From the NCBI RefSeq assembly GCF_010669285.1, contig NZ_CP048711.1, positions 1,860,001-1,924,000 of the forward strand: a DNA stretch of 64,000 nt, in the 5' to 3' direction. This document shows positions 37,758-46,086 of this stretch, piece by piece. The stretch comes from Kineobactrum salinum. Its GTDB lineage: Bacteria; Pseudomonadota; Gammaproteobacteria; Pseudomonadales; Halieaceae. The notes below the pieces were generated by a model. That model made no database searches, was not told where the DNA came from, and was given only the letters and a program-made list of their open reading frames with translations. Made by a program: the position numbers and the translations under genes. Numbering within the stretch: position 1 is the first letter of the stretch; each line of letters starts with the position of its first letter.

Positions 37758-39071
37758 GTGGCACAGCAACACAGCTCGCTGTTGCAGCGACTGCTGCAGC
37801 GCGCCTGCGACATCCAGGCCCGGGAGGTTTCCGCCACCCTGGTTTCCTTCAGTCTGGTACTGGTACTGATGGCCGCCTATTACATCCTGCGGCCGGTACG
37901 CGATGCGATGGCCAGCGACTGGAGCGATGCCGAAGTCAGTGTGCTGTGGACCCTCACCTTCCTCTTCAGCACCCTGGCCGTCTCGCTGTATGGCGCGGCG
38001 GTGGCCCGCATCCAGTTGCGCTACCTGGTGCCGGCAGTGTACGGCTTCTTCGCCACCACCTTTGTCCTGTTTTTTGTCGGCATCCAGCTGGTGGAGGACC
38101 GCAGCCTGCTAGACAAGTCCTTCTATGTCTGGATCAGCGTCTTCAGCCTGTTCCATATCTCGGTATTCTGGAGCTTCATGGCCGATACCTGGACCCGCCC
38201 CCAGGCGACGCGGCTGTTCGGCTTTATCGGCGCCGGCGCCAGCATCGGCGCGATGATCGGCCCCGCGTTGACCGCCGTGCTCGCGGCCGGAGTCGGCATC
38301 GACACCCTGCTGCTGATCGGCAGCGGCATCCTGCTGCTGACCCTGCCGCTGGTGCGGTGGCTGCAGCGACTGAAACTGGAGGCGCTGGGCAATACCGGGG
38401 TCGCTGCCAGCAGCGACGATTTCACCTATATTGGCGGCAACCCACTGGCGGGATTCACCCGCTTTCTGGGCAGCCGCTACCTGCTGGGCATCGCAGTGTT
38501 CATCCTGCTCTACACGTCCATCAGCTCCTTCATTTACTTCGAATTGAAAAACCTGCTGGCAGACCACGACATCGAGGCACGCACCCGTATCTGGGCCATG
38601 ATGGACCTGGTGGTCAATATCCTCACCGTGGCAATAGCCGCCTTCGCCACCGGACGTATCGCCCGTCACCTGGGACTGCCGTTCACGCTGGCCTGCGTTC
38701 CCGCGGTGATCGCCGCCGGCCTGCTGCTGCTGGCCGCGGCACCCATTGTCGCCGTTGTCGTCACCATCCAGATCGTGCGCCGGGCCGGCAACTACGCCAT
38801 TACCCGGCCGGGGCGGGAAATGCTGTTTACCGCAGTGGATCAGGAAAGCCGCTACAAGGCCAAGCCAGTCATCGATATCGTCATCTATCGCGGCGGCGAC
38901 ATGCTCAACGCCTGGGCCTTCACCGGCCTTACCCAAGGCCTGGGCCTGGGCCTGGGCGCGGTGGCACTGGTCGGGGCCGGCATCGCCGCCTGCTGGGGCG
39001 CCACCGGCATCTATCTCGGCCGCCGCTTCAACCAGCGCGCCACTGCAGAACAGCAGCCCCGGAACGGCTGA
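37758..39071 (+). CDS. NTP/NDP-exchange-type or MFS membrane transporter
   Basis: 437 aa from GTG 37758, about 12 membrane helices. The opening REVSATLVSFSLVLVLMAAYYILRPVRDAMA and the segment RRAGNYAITRPGREMLFTAVDQESRYKAKPVID are characteristic of the TLC/ATP-ADP-translocase-like proteins seen in free-living bacteria. True substrate unknown; nucleotide exchange is unlikely in a free-living cell. Probably co-transcribed with the aldo/keto reductase. Confidence 0.75.
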   Translation: MAQQHSSLLQRLLQRACDIQAREVSATLVSFSLVLVLMAAYYILRPVRDAMASDWSDAEVSVLWTLTFLFSTLAVSLYGAAVARIQLRYLVPAVYGFFATTFVLFFVGIQLVEDRSLLDKSFYVWISVFSLFHISVFWSFMADTWTRPQATRLFGFIGAGASIGAMIGPALTAVLAAGVGIDTLLLIGSGILLLTLPLVRWLQRLKLEALGNTGVAASSDDFTYIGGNPLAGFTRFLGSRYLLGIAVFILLYTSISSFIYFELKNLLADHDIEARTRIWAMMDLVVNILTVAIAAFATGRIARHLGLPFTLACVPAVIAAGLLLLAAAPIVAVVVTIQIVRRAGNYAITRPGREMLFTAVDQESRYKAKPVIDIVIYRGGDMLNAWAFTGLTQGLGLGLGAVALVGAGIAACWGATGIYLGRRFNQRATAEQQPRNG

Positions 39072-39138
39072 ATTGATTGGGGGTCTAATCGGTCGCGGCT
39101 TTGCTTTAGAATCCACAGAAGTCGCGAGGAACCCACCC

Positions 39139-39969
39139 ATGAAAAAATACCTGTCACTGATCCTTGTTACCGTCCTGGCCACCGCCTGTGCCACCAGCCC
39201 CACCGGCCGCAAGCAGTTCATGCTGATTTCACCGGAATCGGCCATCGTCCAATCCAAAACCGCCTACCTCAATGCAGTTTCGGAATTTGGCAAGGAAGAC
39301 AAACTGGCAGACGACCAGGCACTGGCAGATCGCGTCGCCACCATTACCGGCCGTCTGGTCTCGGTGGCGGTGGCAGACTTTCCCCAGTCAGCCGACTGGG
39401 AATGGAGCGTGGCCATTGTCGACGACGACGAGACTGTCAATGCCTGGTGCATGGCCGGTGGCAGGATGGCGGTGTACACCGGCCTGTTCGAGAAGCTCAA
39501 GCTGACGGATGCTGAATTTGCCCAGATCATGGGCCACGAAATCTCTCATGCGCTGGCAAATCACACCGCCGAACGCATGTCGCGGGCCATGGCCACCCAG
39601 GTGGGTCTGGTCACCGTGGGCACGATGTCGGACCACCCCAACCTGACGATGGGAGGCGCTGCACTGGCCGCCCAGCTCGCCCTGGAACTGCCCAACAGCC
39701 GCACGGCGGAATCCGAGGCGGACCGGATCGGCCTGGAGCTGGCCACCAAGGCGGGCTTTGACCCGGATGCCGCTGTCTCGCTATGGGAGAAAATGGGCTC
39801 GGTCGGCGACGGCAAGCGGCCCCCGGAGTTCCTCAGCACCCACCCCGCCCCCGGCAACCGCCAGGCCGCACTGGCGGCGATGACCCAGGAAATGCGCGGG
39901 CTTAATCCGCAGGGCAAGAAAGCACCCGTGCACCCGGTAACCATCGTCTCAGCCAACAGCGCCAAATAA
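39139..39969 (+). CDS. M48-family metalloprotease lipoprotein (LoiP/YggG-like)
   Basis: 276 aa from ATG 39139, with lipobox LATAC. The zinc site is HEISH in MGHEISHALANHTAERMS, with the third ligand Glu in SEADRIGLELATKAGFDP. It fits the periplasmic M48 proteases of envelope quality control such as LoiP and BepA, without TPRs. It ends 10 bp before the 406-bp inverted-repeat element. Confidence 0.92.
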   Translation: MKKYLSLILVTVLATACATSPTGRKQFMLISPESAIVQSKTAYLNAVSEFGKEDKLADDQALADRVATITGRLVSVAVADFPQSADWEWSVAIVDDDETVNAWCMAGGRMAVYTGLFEKLKLTDAEFAQIMGHEISHALANHTAERMSRAMATQVGLVTVGTMSDHPNLTMGGAALAAQLALELPNSRTAESEADRIGLELATKAGFDPDAAVSLWEKMGSVGDGKRPPEFLSTHPAPGNRQAALAAMTQEMRGLNPQGKKAPVHPVTIVSANSAK

Positions 39970-40041
39970 TGCCGCACACTCCATAAGCGAGCGTTGATCA
40001 TGCTCCATAGTGGATTTAGCACTCCCAAGGTAGGTTCGGAT

Positions 40042-40135
40042 CTGCGGGGGGCCTTCAGAGACCGTTTGCCGCATGGATGCGGCAACCGAGCCCCCATGGA
40101 TGGGTTTACGGCGTGTCTCTGAAGGCCCCCCGCAG
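40042..40135. repeat. Dispersed hairpin element, copy 2 (reverse orientation)
   Basis: The outer arm at 40042-40062 is an exact reverse complement of 40115-40135. The core, read on the other strand, matches copies 1 and 3 (ACGCCGTAAACCCATCCATGG and GCATCCATGCGGC). Its outer arms (GGGGGGCCTTC) differ from those of the other copies yet pair perfectly with each other. Confidence 0.85.
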
Positions 40136-40224
40136 GTCCGGACCGGCGCCACTGGCACACACCGTGTTTTGTACGAATCATTGGTAGGTTTCTGAACGCA
40201 GTTGGGTGCGGTAGTCCCGGCTTG

Positions 40225-40324
40225 CCTCTGCGGTGCCCTTTCAGAGACACGCCGTGAACCCATCCATGGGGTCTCGTATGCGACATCCATGTCGCATACG
40301 GTCTCTGAAAGGGCACCGCAGAGG
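40225..40324. repeat. Dispersed hairpin element, copy 3
   Basis: 24-bp perfect arms at 40225-40248 and 40301-40324 (CCTCTGCGGTGCCCTTTCAG.. and complement), with one mismatch if extended further outward. The core ACACGCCGTGAACCCATCCATGG, GTCTCG and GCGACATCCATGTCGC matches copy 1 in the same orientation. An inner GTATGCGACAT/ATGTCGCATAC palindrome forms a second stem. Confidence 0.85.
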
Positions 40325-40376
40325 CGAGCCTACCCTTACGGTTCTTAACTCACTATGGAGCATGATCAACGCTCGC

Positions 40377-41534
40377 TTATGGAGCGTTATCAGGTCCGCG
40401 TTGATAGGTGACTTCCGGTAGTTCCGTGGCCAGCTGCTCGCGCAGATAGCGGTCGGCGGCGCGGCGCCGGGCTGGCGAGGAAGAAAATTCGCGGTCGAAG
40501 AAGCTGCGCACCACCACCGTCGCGATCATCTGTTGACGCAGCACATTGATCGCCTCCGGCAGCGGGTCCATCGTGCACAGGTCCATCCGCACATCGTGGT
40601 CGATGCCCTGCTCCGCCGTGCCCAGCAGGTCGAACCAGGGTTCCTCCAGCGCCCCGTCGAGATTGCGCTGCACAATGTAGCAGCCCACAGAATCCGGATT
40701 ATCCAGCCAGCGCAGCAGCGCTGCAGCGCCCGCAAAGCCGGTGTGGGAGGCCCCTTTGATGGTCACGAGCTCCCCGCCCGGCACCTTGCCCGGGATCGGG
40801 GCCGCGTTGGCGGCATGGGGCACCAGCGCGTCAATATCACCCGCCAACATCAGGAAGGGTGTGTCTGCGGAACGGAAAAAGTCCGCAGTGAACACCCAGG
40901 TAGGGCCGGCAATGGCAACGGCGGCCTCGATGCGCGGGTCACGCTGCTGCGGGTGAAAGGTGGCCAGAGTAGTGGTGAGGCCGCCCAGGGACAGGCCCAG
41001 TGCCCCTACCCGGCCGGGATCGGGCATACCCGCCAGGGCATGACCGGGGCGCTCGCCCCAGGCCAGCAGCTGGTCAATCAGAAACGAGACATCGGCCGCC
41101 TGGTTGACGACATCCTGCATCCGTGGCCCGCCGGGCGTGGTCATGTGGGTCAGAGGGTAGTCGGCCGCCACCACCAGATAACCGTGGCTGGCCAGGTGCC
41201 GGGCCAGGTAGGCGCCCTCTTTGCGCCGCGAGGCGAAGCCGTGGCTATAGATCAGCAGGGGATAGGGGCCGGCTGCGGCAGTGGCAGGATGCCAGACGGT
41301 CACCTTCAGCCTGCGCTCCGGCGCAGCGGGATAACTGCCATTGGCCGCGGTACGGCGGCTCTCGTCGATCAGTACATCGTCGTAGCTGCGCACCGCCAGG
41401 GGACCCGGTTGCAAACGGTCCGCGCTGACGCTGGTAGCGGGAAACGGCTCGGGCTGCCAGCCAAAATACAGCAGCGCCATCATCAGGCAGAGGACCGCAA
41501 GCAGCGCCAACATGCCTTTGTACAACAATTTCAT
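40377..41534 (-). CDS. Membrane-anchored alpha/beta hydrolase (PAF-acetylhydrolase/dienelactone-hydrolase-like)
   Basis: 385 aa. An N-terminal hydrophobic helix (GMLALLAVLCLMMALLYFGW) gives a signal anchor. The hydrolase core has the oxyanion YSHGFASRR, nucleophile GLSLGG, Asp in LAGDIDALVP and His in GASHTGFAG. It resembles predicted dienelactone hydrolases and PAF-AH-like enzymes. Its last codons (Ala-Pro-stop) are encoded by the terminal repeat of the MITE-like element, so the original C-terminus may have been replaced by the insertion. Confidence 0.82.
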   Translation of the reverse strand: MKLLYKGMLALLAVLCLMMALLYFGWQPEPFPATSVSADRLQPGPLAVRSYDDVLIDESRRTAANGSYPAAPERRLKVTVWHPATAAAGPYPLLIYSHGFASRRKEGAYLARHLASHGYLVVAADYPLTHMTTPGGPRMQDVVNQAADVSFLIDQLLAWGERPGHALAGMPDPGRVGALGLSLGGLTTTLATFHPQQRDPRIEAAVAIAGPTWVFTADFFRSADTPFLMLAGDIDALVPHAANAAPIPGKVPGGELVTIKGASHTGFAGAAALLRWLDNPDSVGCYIVQRNLDGALEEPWFDLLGTAEQGIDHDVRMDLCTMDPLPEAINVLRQQMIATVVVRSFFDREFSSSPARRRAADRYLREQLATELPEVTYQRGPDNAP

Positions 41535-41585
41535 GATTTGTTCACCGAAGGCAAAGATCGCAAGTGGTGGCCGGGGCAGCGCAGT

Positions 41586-42953
41586 TCAACCCTGCTCCGT
41601 GGGCAGTTCGCCAGCTGTGGTTTTGAACTGTTCCAGATCAATACCGTGACGCTTGATGACCTTGTACAGATCAGAGCGATTGCGGCCCGCCAACTGCGCG
41701 GCCTCGGCGATATTTCCCGCAGTCAGTTGCAACAGACGAATCATGTAGCCGCGTTCAAACCGCGCCTTGGCCTCGCTCAATTCGGCAATGTCGGCGCCCC
41801 GGTCCAGGGGCAGGGCCTCGCGCACCTGGGCCTCGGAGATGACCGGGCCTACCGCCAGCGCCACCAGTTTTTCGATCACGTTCTGGAGCTGGCGGATATT
41901 GCCGGGCCAGCTATAGCGCAGCAGCCTGCCCACTGCTGCCGGCGCCAGTCGTACCGGTTTCGAGCCCTGGCGTTCGGCTACATGGCGCAGGAAGGAGTTT
42001 GCCAGCAGCGGGATGTCTTCGCTGCGCTCGCGCAGGCTCGGCAGTCGCAACTCGACCACGTTGAGCCGATAGTAGAGGTCTTCGCGGAAGCTGCCATCTG
42101 TCAGCGCCGCCTCGAGATCGCGGTGGGTCGCAGACAGGATGCGCACGTCTATGGGCTGGTCGTCGGTGGCGCCGACCGGCCGCACCCGGCGCTCCTGCAG
42201 TACACGCAACACCTTGACCTGCAGGCTGGGCGGCATATCGCCAATTTCATCCAGAAACACCGTGCCGCCGGCGCTCGCCACGAACAGGCCGGGATGGTCG
42301 CGACTGGCCCCGGTAAAGGCTCCTTTGCGATGACCGAACAACTCTGATTCCAGCAGGTTCTCGGGAATGGCGCTGCAGTTGATCGGCATGAACGGACCTT
42401 CGGCGCGCAGGCTGCCCTGATGTATTGCCTGTGCCAGCAATTCCTTGCCGGTACCGCTTTCACCGCTGATCAACACGTTCACGTCGCTCTGTGCCACCAA
42501 TCGGGCCTGATCCAGCAGCTGGTACATCTTGGCACTGCGGGTGAGGATGTGCTGCGCCCATCCGGAGGGCTGTACGCTGGCAGGTGAACGCAATTCCAGC
42601 GCGCGCTCCAGCGTGGTCAGCAGTTCCGCCGGCGCCACGGGCTTGGTGATGAAGGAGAATACGCCACTCTGGGTAGCCTGCACCGCGTCCCGAATGGAAC
42701 CGTGAGCCGTGAGAATAATCACCGGCAGAGTCGGCCACTCCCGGTGGATGCGTTCAAACAGCGCCAGGCCATCCATGCCCTCCATGCGCAGGTCTGACAG
42801 TACCACCTCGGGCTGCCGTCGCTTGATGGCCGCCAGCGCCTGCTCCCCATTGCCGGCACAATTGACTTCATAGCCGGCAGCCTCCAGCCGCATGGACAGC
42901 AGTTCCAACTGACCGGGATCATTGTCCACCAGCAGCACCCGGGCCCGGCTCAC
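41586..42953 (-). CDS. glrR: Sigma-54-dependent response regulator (GlrR/QseF-like)
   Basis: 455 aa. Receiver domain (residues ~5-120) with phospho-acceptor Asp in VVLSDLRM and Lys in FITKP. AAA+ domain (~135-375) with Walker A GESGTGKE, the sigma-54 contact loop GAFTGA and Walker B TVFLDEIGD. Fis-type HTH at the C-terminus (NIAEAAQLAGRNRSDLYKVIKRHG). It activates sigma-54 promoters when phosphorylated by the adjacent GlrK-like kinase. In enterobacteria this system controls the glmY sRNA and envelope stress. ATG overlaps the upstream lipoprotein's stop (ATGA). Confidence 0.92.
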   Translation of the reverse strand: MSRARVLLVDNDPGQLELLSMRLEAAGYEVNCAGNGEQALAAIKRRQPEVVLSDLRMEGMDGLALFERIHREWPTLPVIILTAHGSIRDAVQATQSGVFSFITKPVAPAELLTTLERALELRSPASVQPSGWAQHILTRSAKMYQLLDQARLVAQSDVNVLISGESGTGKELLAQAIHQGSLRAEGPFMPINCSAIPENLLESELFGHRKGAFTGASRDHPGLFVASAGGTVFLDEIGDMPPSLQVKVLRVLQERRVRPVGATDDQPIDVRILSATHRDLEAALTDGSFREDLYYRLNVVELRLPSLRERSEDIPLLANSFLRHVAERQGSKPVRLAPAAVGRLLRYSWPGNIRQLQNVIEKLVALAVGPVISEAQVREALPLDRGADIAELSEAKARFERGYMIRLLQLTAGNIAEAAQLAGRNRSDLYKVIKRHGIDLEQFKTTAGELPTEQG

Positions 42954-43434
42954 GGCCTGAGCTCCCGGGCCAGCGGCTCGCTGTCCGGCCGGCCCTCAAT
43001 CGCGTCCTCGATCTCCGAGATACCGCGAATTGTGTCCTGCATCTGCTGCTCCAGCGCTTCCTGCTGCGCTTCCATCAGTCGCAGGAAGGCACGCTCGTCC
43101 TCGGACCAGTCCGGTTTCAGCTTCACTGCCTGCAGGGCCTGCCGCAGTTCTTCGCGATACCGCCAGGGGCACAACTGGCCAGCAGCAGACGCCGGAACTG
43201 CTGCTGGTAATCCGTCTCATCCTCCGGCGAGGCCAATTGCTGCCGGCGCTCGGTGGCGGTACCGGCACACAGCGAGGCGCGATACACCAGCAGGCTTTCA
43301 CCGCCGGGCACCTCTGTATCCGTCCCTGTGGCAGCACCCTTTCCTGTAGTGTCGGGCTCAATAACAGACGTATCCACCGTGGCACAGGCCACCGGCAGCA
43401 GCAGGAAAACCAGCAGCAGGCAGCGCGCTTTCAT
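42950..43434 (-). pseudogene. Small lipoprotein between GlrK and GlrR (QseG/YfhG position), apparent frameshift
   Basis: ATG at 43434 overlaps the glrK stop (ATGA). A lipoprotein signal with lipobox PVAC is followed by DTSVIEPDTTGKG and ERRQQLASPEDETDYQQQF. The frame breaks at the four-base tract 43166-43169; one added base gives LLLASCAP joined to WRYREELRQALQAVKLKPDW and an uninterrupted product of 161 aa ending at 42950, again by ATGA with glrR. The position between kinase and regulator is that of QseG/YfhG, the lipoprotein that feeds signals to GlrK. The perfect couplings at both ends argue that the gene is functional in the cell. Confidence 0.7.
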
Positions 43435-44900
43435 CCCTCCAGCTCCTGCTTCGCCCGCGGACATTCGACCCGGAAGCTGCTTCCCTCCCCCGGTGCGGAT
43501 TGCACCCTGACCTTTCCACCCATCGCTTTCACACACTCCTCAACGATCGCCAGACCGATGCCACTACCTTCCCCGGACCGCTCGCGATTGATTGCGCCCC
43601 GGTAGAAGAGCTTGAAAATATTGGGTAGTTCCCCGGCGGGAATACCCGGCCCCTCGTCGCTGACGGACAGCCACCAGCTGCTGTCCTCCTCCCCCCAATC
43701 CACCCGGATTTCGCCTGCCCGGGGCGAGTAATGAAAGGCATTTGACAGCAGATTGGCGACCACCATCTGCAGGGCCAGCGGGTCGGCAGTGACCGTCAGC
43801 GAGCGGTCCGGATAGCGCCAGCGGATTTGATGATCGCCACCCATCCCCTCACCCATCCCCTCCAGCTGGGCCTGCTGTCTGGCACACAGCGCCTTCAGAT
43901 CCACCGGTTCGCGGCAATCGCCATCGCGTTGATTGACCGCGTTGTAACTGAGCAACTGGCGGATAAGCTCGTGCAGGTGGGCAGCATTGCTGCGCAGGAT
44001 CTCCAGCACCCGCTGCTGTGCCGGGGTCAGATCACCCGGCACGCCATCGGCCAGGAGCGAGCTCGCCTCAGTGATTGCGGCCAACGGACTCTTCAGCTCG
44101 TGCGTAATATGCTGCAGCAAGGCCTGGCTGCGGTTCTCGCTGGCGAGCAGTTTGCGCCGCATCCAGTCCAGCCACTCCCCCAGCTCCAGCAGCTCTGCCG
44201 GACCATTGATGGCCACCGGCTGCTGCCAACGGCGATAGCCCAGATTCCGTATCGCCTGGGCCAGGCGTCGTACCGGCGCGGAGATCGCCAGGGTCCCTAT
44301 GGTCACCAGCAACACGGTCCCGGGAATCGCCAGTACGCCAATCACAAACAGATGACCGAGCGTGGCGTTAAAGCGCTGTTCGCCCGTGCTCAGGGACGTT
44401 CGCAGACGCTCCCCTATCTGCTGGCTTAGCAGCGCCGACAAATCATAGGCCTGCTGCAGCAGCGGCTGCAGATCCTCCTGCTCGCCGCCGTTCCCGAACT
44501 CCGGTCCAAGTCGGACACCCAGCGCTTCCATCACCTCCAGCAGACGCCGCAGCACCTCTGGTTCCGTATCCAGACCCGGCATCGCGATCAACTCGCCATG
44601 ACTGCGCTCCAGCTCCGCCAGGCGGTCGTCGTAGCGCTGGCGGAAGCGCGGCTCGCGCAGCAGACGATACTGCCGCGCCGCGCGCTCAAGCCCCTTGACC
44701 TGCTCCGACACCGAAGCATCCAGGTGATTCAGTGCAGCCATGGACAGCACCAACTGGTGCTGTTCGCGGATTTGCCGACCCAGCGACAACGCCGCGTAGG
44801 ACAACGCCACCACCAGTGGCAGTACCGCCAGCAGCGTCGCCAGCACGAGTTGCACACTGAGGCTCAAACGGAACCATCGGCCGAGAAGAGTGGTGCTCAT
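43431..44900 (-). CDS. glrK: Sensor histidine kinase (GlrK/QseE-like)
   Basis: 489 aa. Two membrane helices (~15-38 and ~185-208) flank a ~145-aa helical periplasmic domain. Then HAMP (APVRRLAQAIRNLG), the H-box with phospho-His in HITHELKSPLAA, N-box (NLLSNAFHYS), DEGPGIP and GEGSGIGLAIV. It phosphorylates the GlrR-like regulator. First gene of the three-gene operon; a palindrome lies 47 bp upstream of its start. Confidence 0.9.
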   Translation of the reverse strand: MSTTLLGRWFRLSLSVQLVLATLLAVLPLVVALSYAALSLGRQIREQHQLVLSMAALNHLDASVSEQVKGLERAARQYRLLREPRFRQRYDDRLAELERSHGELIAMPGLDTEPEVLRRLLEVMEALGVRLGPEFGNGGEQEDLQPLLQQAYDLSALLSQQIGERLRTSLSTGEQRFNATLGHLFVIGVLAIPGTVLLVTIGTLAISAPVRRLAQAIRNLGYRRWQQPVAINGPAELLELGEWLDWMRRKLLASENRSQALLQHITHELKSPLAAITEASSLLADGVPGDLTPAQQRVLEILRSNAAHLHELIRQLLSYNAVNQRDGDCREPVDLKALCARQQAQLEGMGEGMGGDHQIRWRYPDRSLTVTADPLALQMVVANLLSNAFHYSPRAGEIRVDWGEEDSSWWLSVSDEGPGIPAGELPNIFKLFYRGAINRERSGEGSGIGLAIVEECVKAMGGKVRVQSAPGEGSSFRVECPRAKQELEG

Positions 44901-44946
44901 AAATTATCGATGTCGCAAATCAGACTACATCATCCACATTTTTGGC

Positions 44947-44964
44947 TGTGGCACAAATGCCACA
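44947..44964. promoter_or_regulatory. Palindromic operator candidate between glrK and the Crp-family gene
   Basis: TGTGGCA (44947-44953) and TGCCACA (44958-44964) are perfect inverted repeats around a 4-base centre, 46 bp from the glrK start and about 230 bp from the Crp-family start. The 18-bp symmetry suits a dimeric regulator. The surroundings are AT-rich with a T7 run. It does not fit a sigma-54 promoter (no correctly spaced GC element). Confidence 0.5.
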
Positions 44965-45192
44965 TCTTAAGTCATTGAATTGGCATGGTTTTTTTGGTCA
45001 ACCTCATGTCCCTTGTGGAAAAAAAGCGACAAGTGTTGCGCATGCAGCGCACCCAAAACCCGCAAGCCATTGATTTAATTGTAAAAATAATAATGGCGCG
45101 AAAGTTGCAGAAGCATCTGCGAGAGCAACACAAGGCAGTACATGCACATGTTGACCCCCGTCTCTCACCAAGCCATGAACTCCGGAGGCTCC

Positions 45193-46068
45193 ATGCAGAT
45201 TACGTTTCCTCTCAATGCCCGCCCAGTACTGGGCCAGAATCAATTGCTCGCGTCCCTGTCCAGCGAAGCCAAGCGCAGGATCGTGCCCAGTCTGGAGCGC
45301 GTTTCATTTGCGCTGGGCGAGGTAGTCTATGAGGCCGGTGACGCAGAACGCTTTGTCTATTTTCCCAATGACTGCATCCTTTCGTTGTTGTATGTGATGG
45401 AAAACGGCAAGTCCACCGAGATTTCAGTCATCGGCAACGACGGCATCCTCGGGACCACCGCGCTGCTGGGAGAAGGGTTGAGCTGGAGCCAGGCGGTAGT
45501 GCAAAACGCAGGCAGTGCCTATCGTATGCCCGGCCCTGTGCTGCAGGAAGAGCTGCACCGGCACTCCGAATTGCGGTGGCTGACCCTGCGCTACATGCAG
45601 TCGGCGATGGCGCAGACAGCCCAGGTAGCCGCCTGCAACCGCCACCATTCCATCGCCCAGCAACTGTGCCGCAAGTTGTTGTTCTCGCTCGACCGGGTAG
45701 CCGGGGACGAGTTGACGCTGACCCAGGAGGTAATCGCCAATACTCTGGGGGTACGCCGCGAAGGTGTGACCGAAGCCGCGGGCATGCTGCGGGAAATGGG
45801 CGCCATCGACTATCGCCGGGGGCGTATCAAGGTACTGGATCGCGCCAGGCTGGAGCAATTGAGCTGCGAATGCTACGCGGCGCTGAACAGCGAAAGCAAG
45901 CGCATCCTGCCCTGTGAGATAGCGCCGGCAGCTGCCCATGAGAGTTCCTGTGCGACAGCGCGCTCGAGACCCTCATCAGCCGGATCCAGGCTTCCTGAAT
46001 CCACCCTGCTAAGCTACTCGCAGGCAGCCCGCCTGCGCCGCACCGGCACCGGTCCGGTCGCCCGCTGA
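45193..46068 (+). CDS. Crp/Fnr-family transcriptional regulator
   Basis: 291 aa from ATG 45193 (GGAGG 5 bases upstream). N-terminal cyclic-nucleotide-like beta-roll (residues ~15-130) with GEVVYEAGD and a C-terminal winged helix (LTQEVIANTLGVRREGVTEAAGMLREMGAI). No Fnr-type cysteine cluster, so not an oxygen-sensing FNR. The usual family end is near ECYAALNSESKRILP; about 50 further low-complexity residues follow here. One added C in the CCC at 45910-45912 would bring a stop within two codons and normal length, so the tail may be a frame artefact. Confidence 0.82.
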   Translation: MQITFPLNARPVLGQNQLLASLSSEAKRRIVPSLERVSFALGEVVYEAGDAERFVYFPNDCILSLLYVMENGKSTEISVIGNDGILGTTALLGEGLSWSQAVVQNAGSAYRMPGPVLQEELHRHSELRWLTLRYMQSAMAQTAQVAACNRHHSIAQQLCRKLLFSLDRVAGDELTLTQEVIANTLGVRREGVTEAAGMLREMGAIDYRRGRIKVLDRARLEQLSCECYAALNSESKRILPCEIAPAAAHESSCATARSRPSSAGSRLPESTLLSYSQAARLRRTGTGPVAR

Positions 46069-46086
46069 CGGCCCCGGCGGCCGGTC

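Larger units (their letters stand above)
39979..40384. mobile_element. MITE-like element with 34-bp perfect terminal inverted repeats
   Basis: CTCCATAAGCGAGCGTTGAT... (39979-40012) and its exact reverse complement (40351-40384) bound a 406-bp segment without an ORF. Weaker inverted similarity continues inward (GGTAGG-TCG ... TCTGCGG), leading into two related hairpins in opposite orientation (40042-40135 and 40225-40324). The whole piece could fold into one long structure. The right end supplies the stop codon of the hydrolase gene at 40377. No obvious target-site duplication was found. Confidence 0.75.

Noticed and set aside
37758-39071. True ATP/ADP translocase of an intracellular parasite
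   Set aside because: The helix pattern fits the wider TLC/MFS group found in free-living bacteria, and the surrounding genome content is that of a free-living aerobe.
44947-44964. Sigma-54 promoter reading of the TGGCAC-containing palindrome
   Set aside because: The downstream TTGC element is missing at the required spacing.
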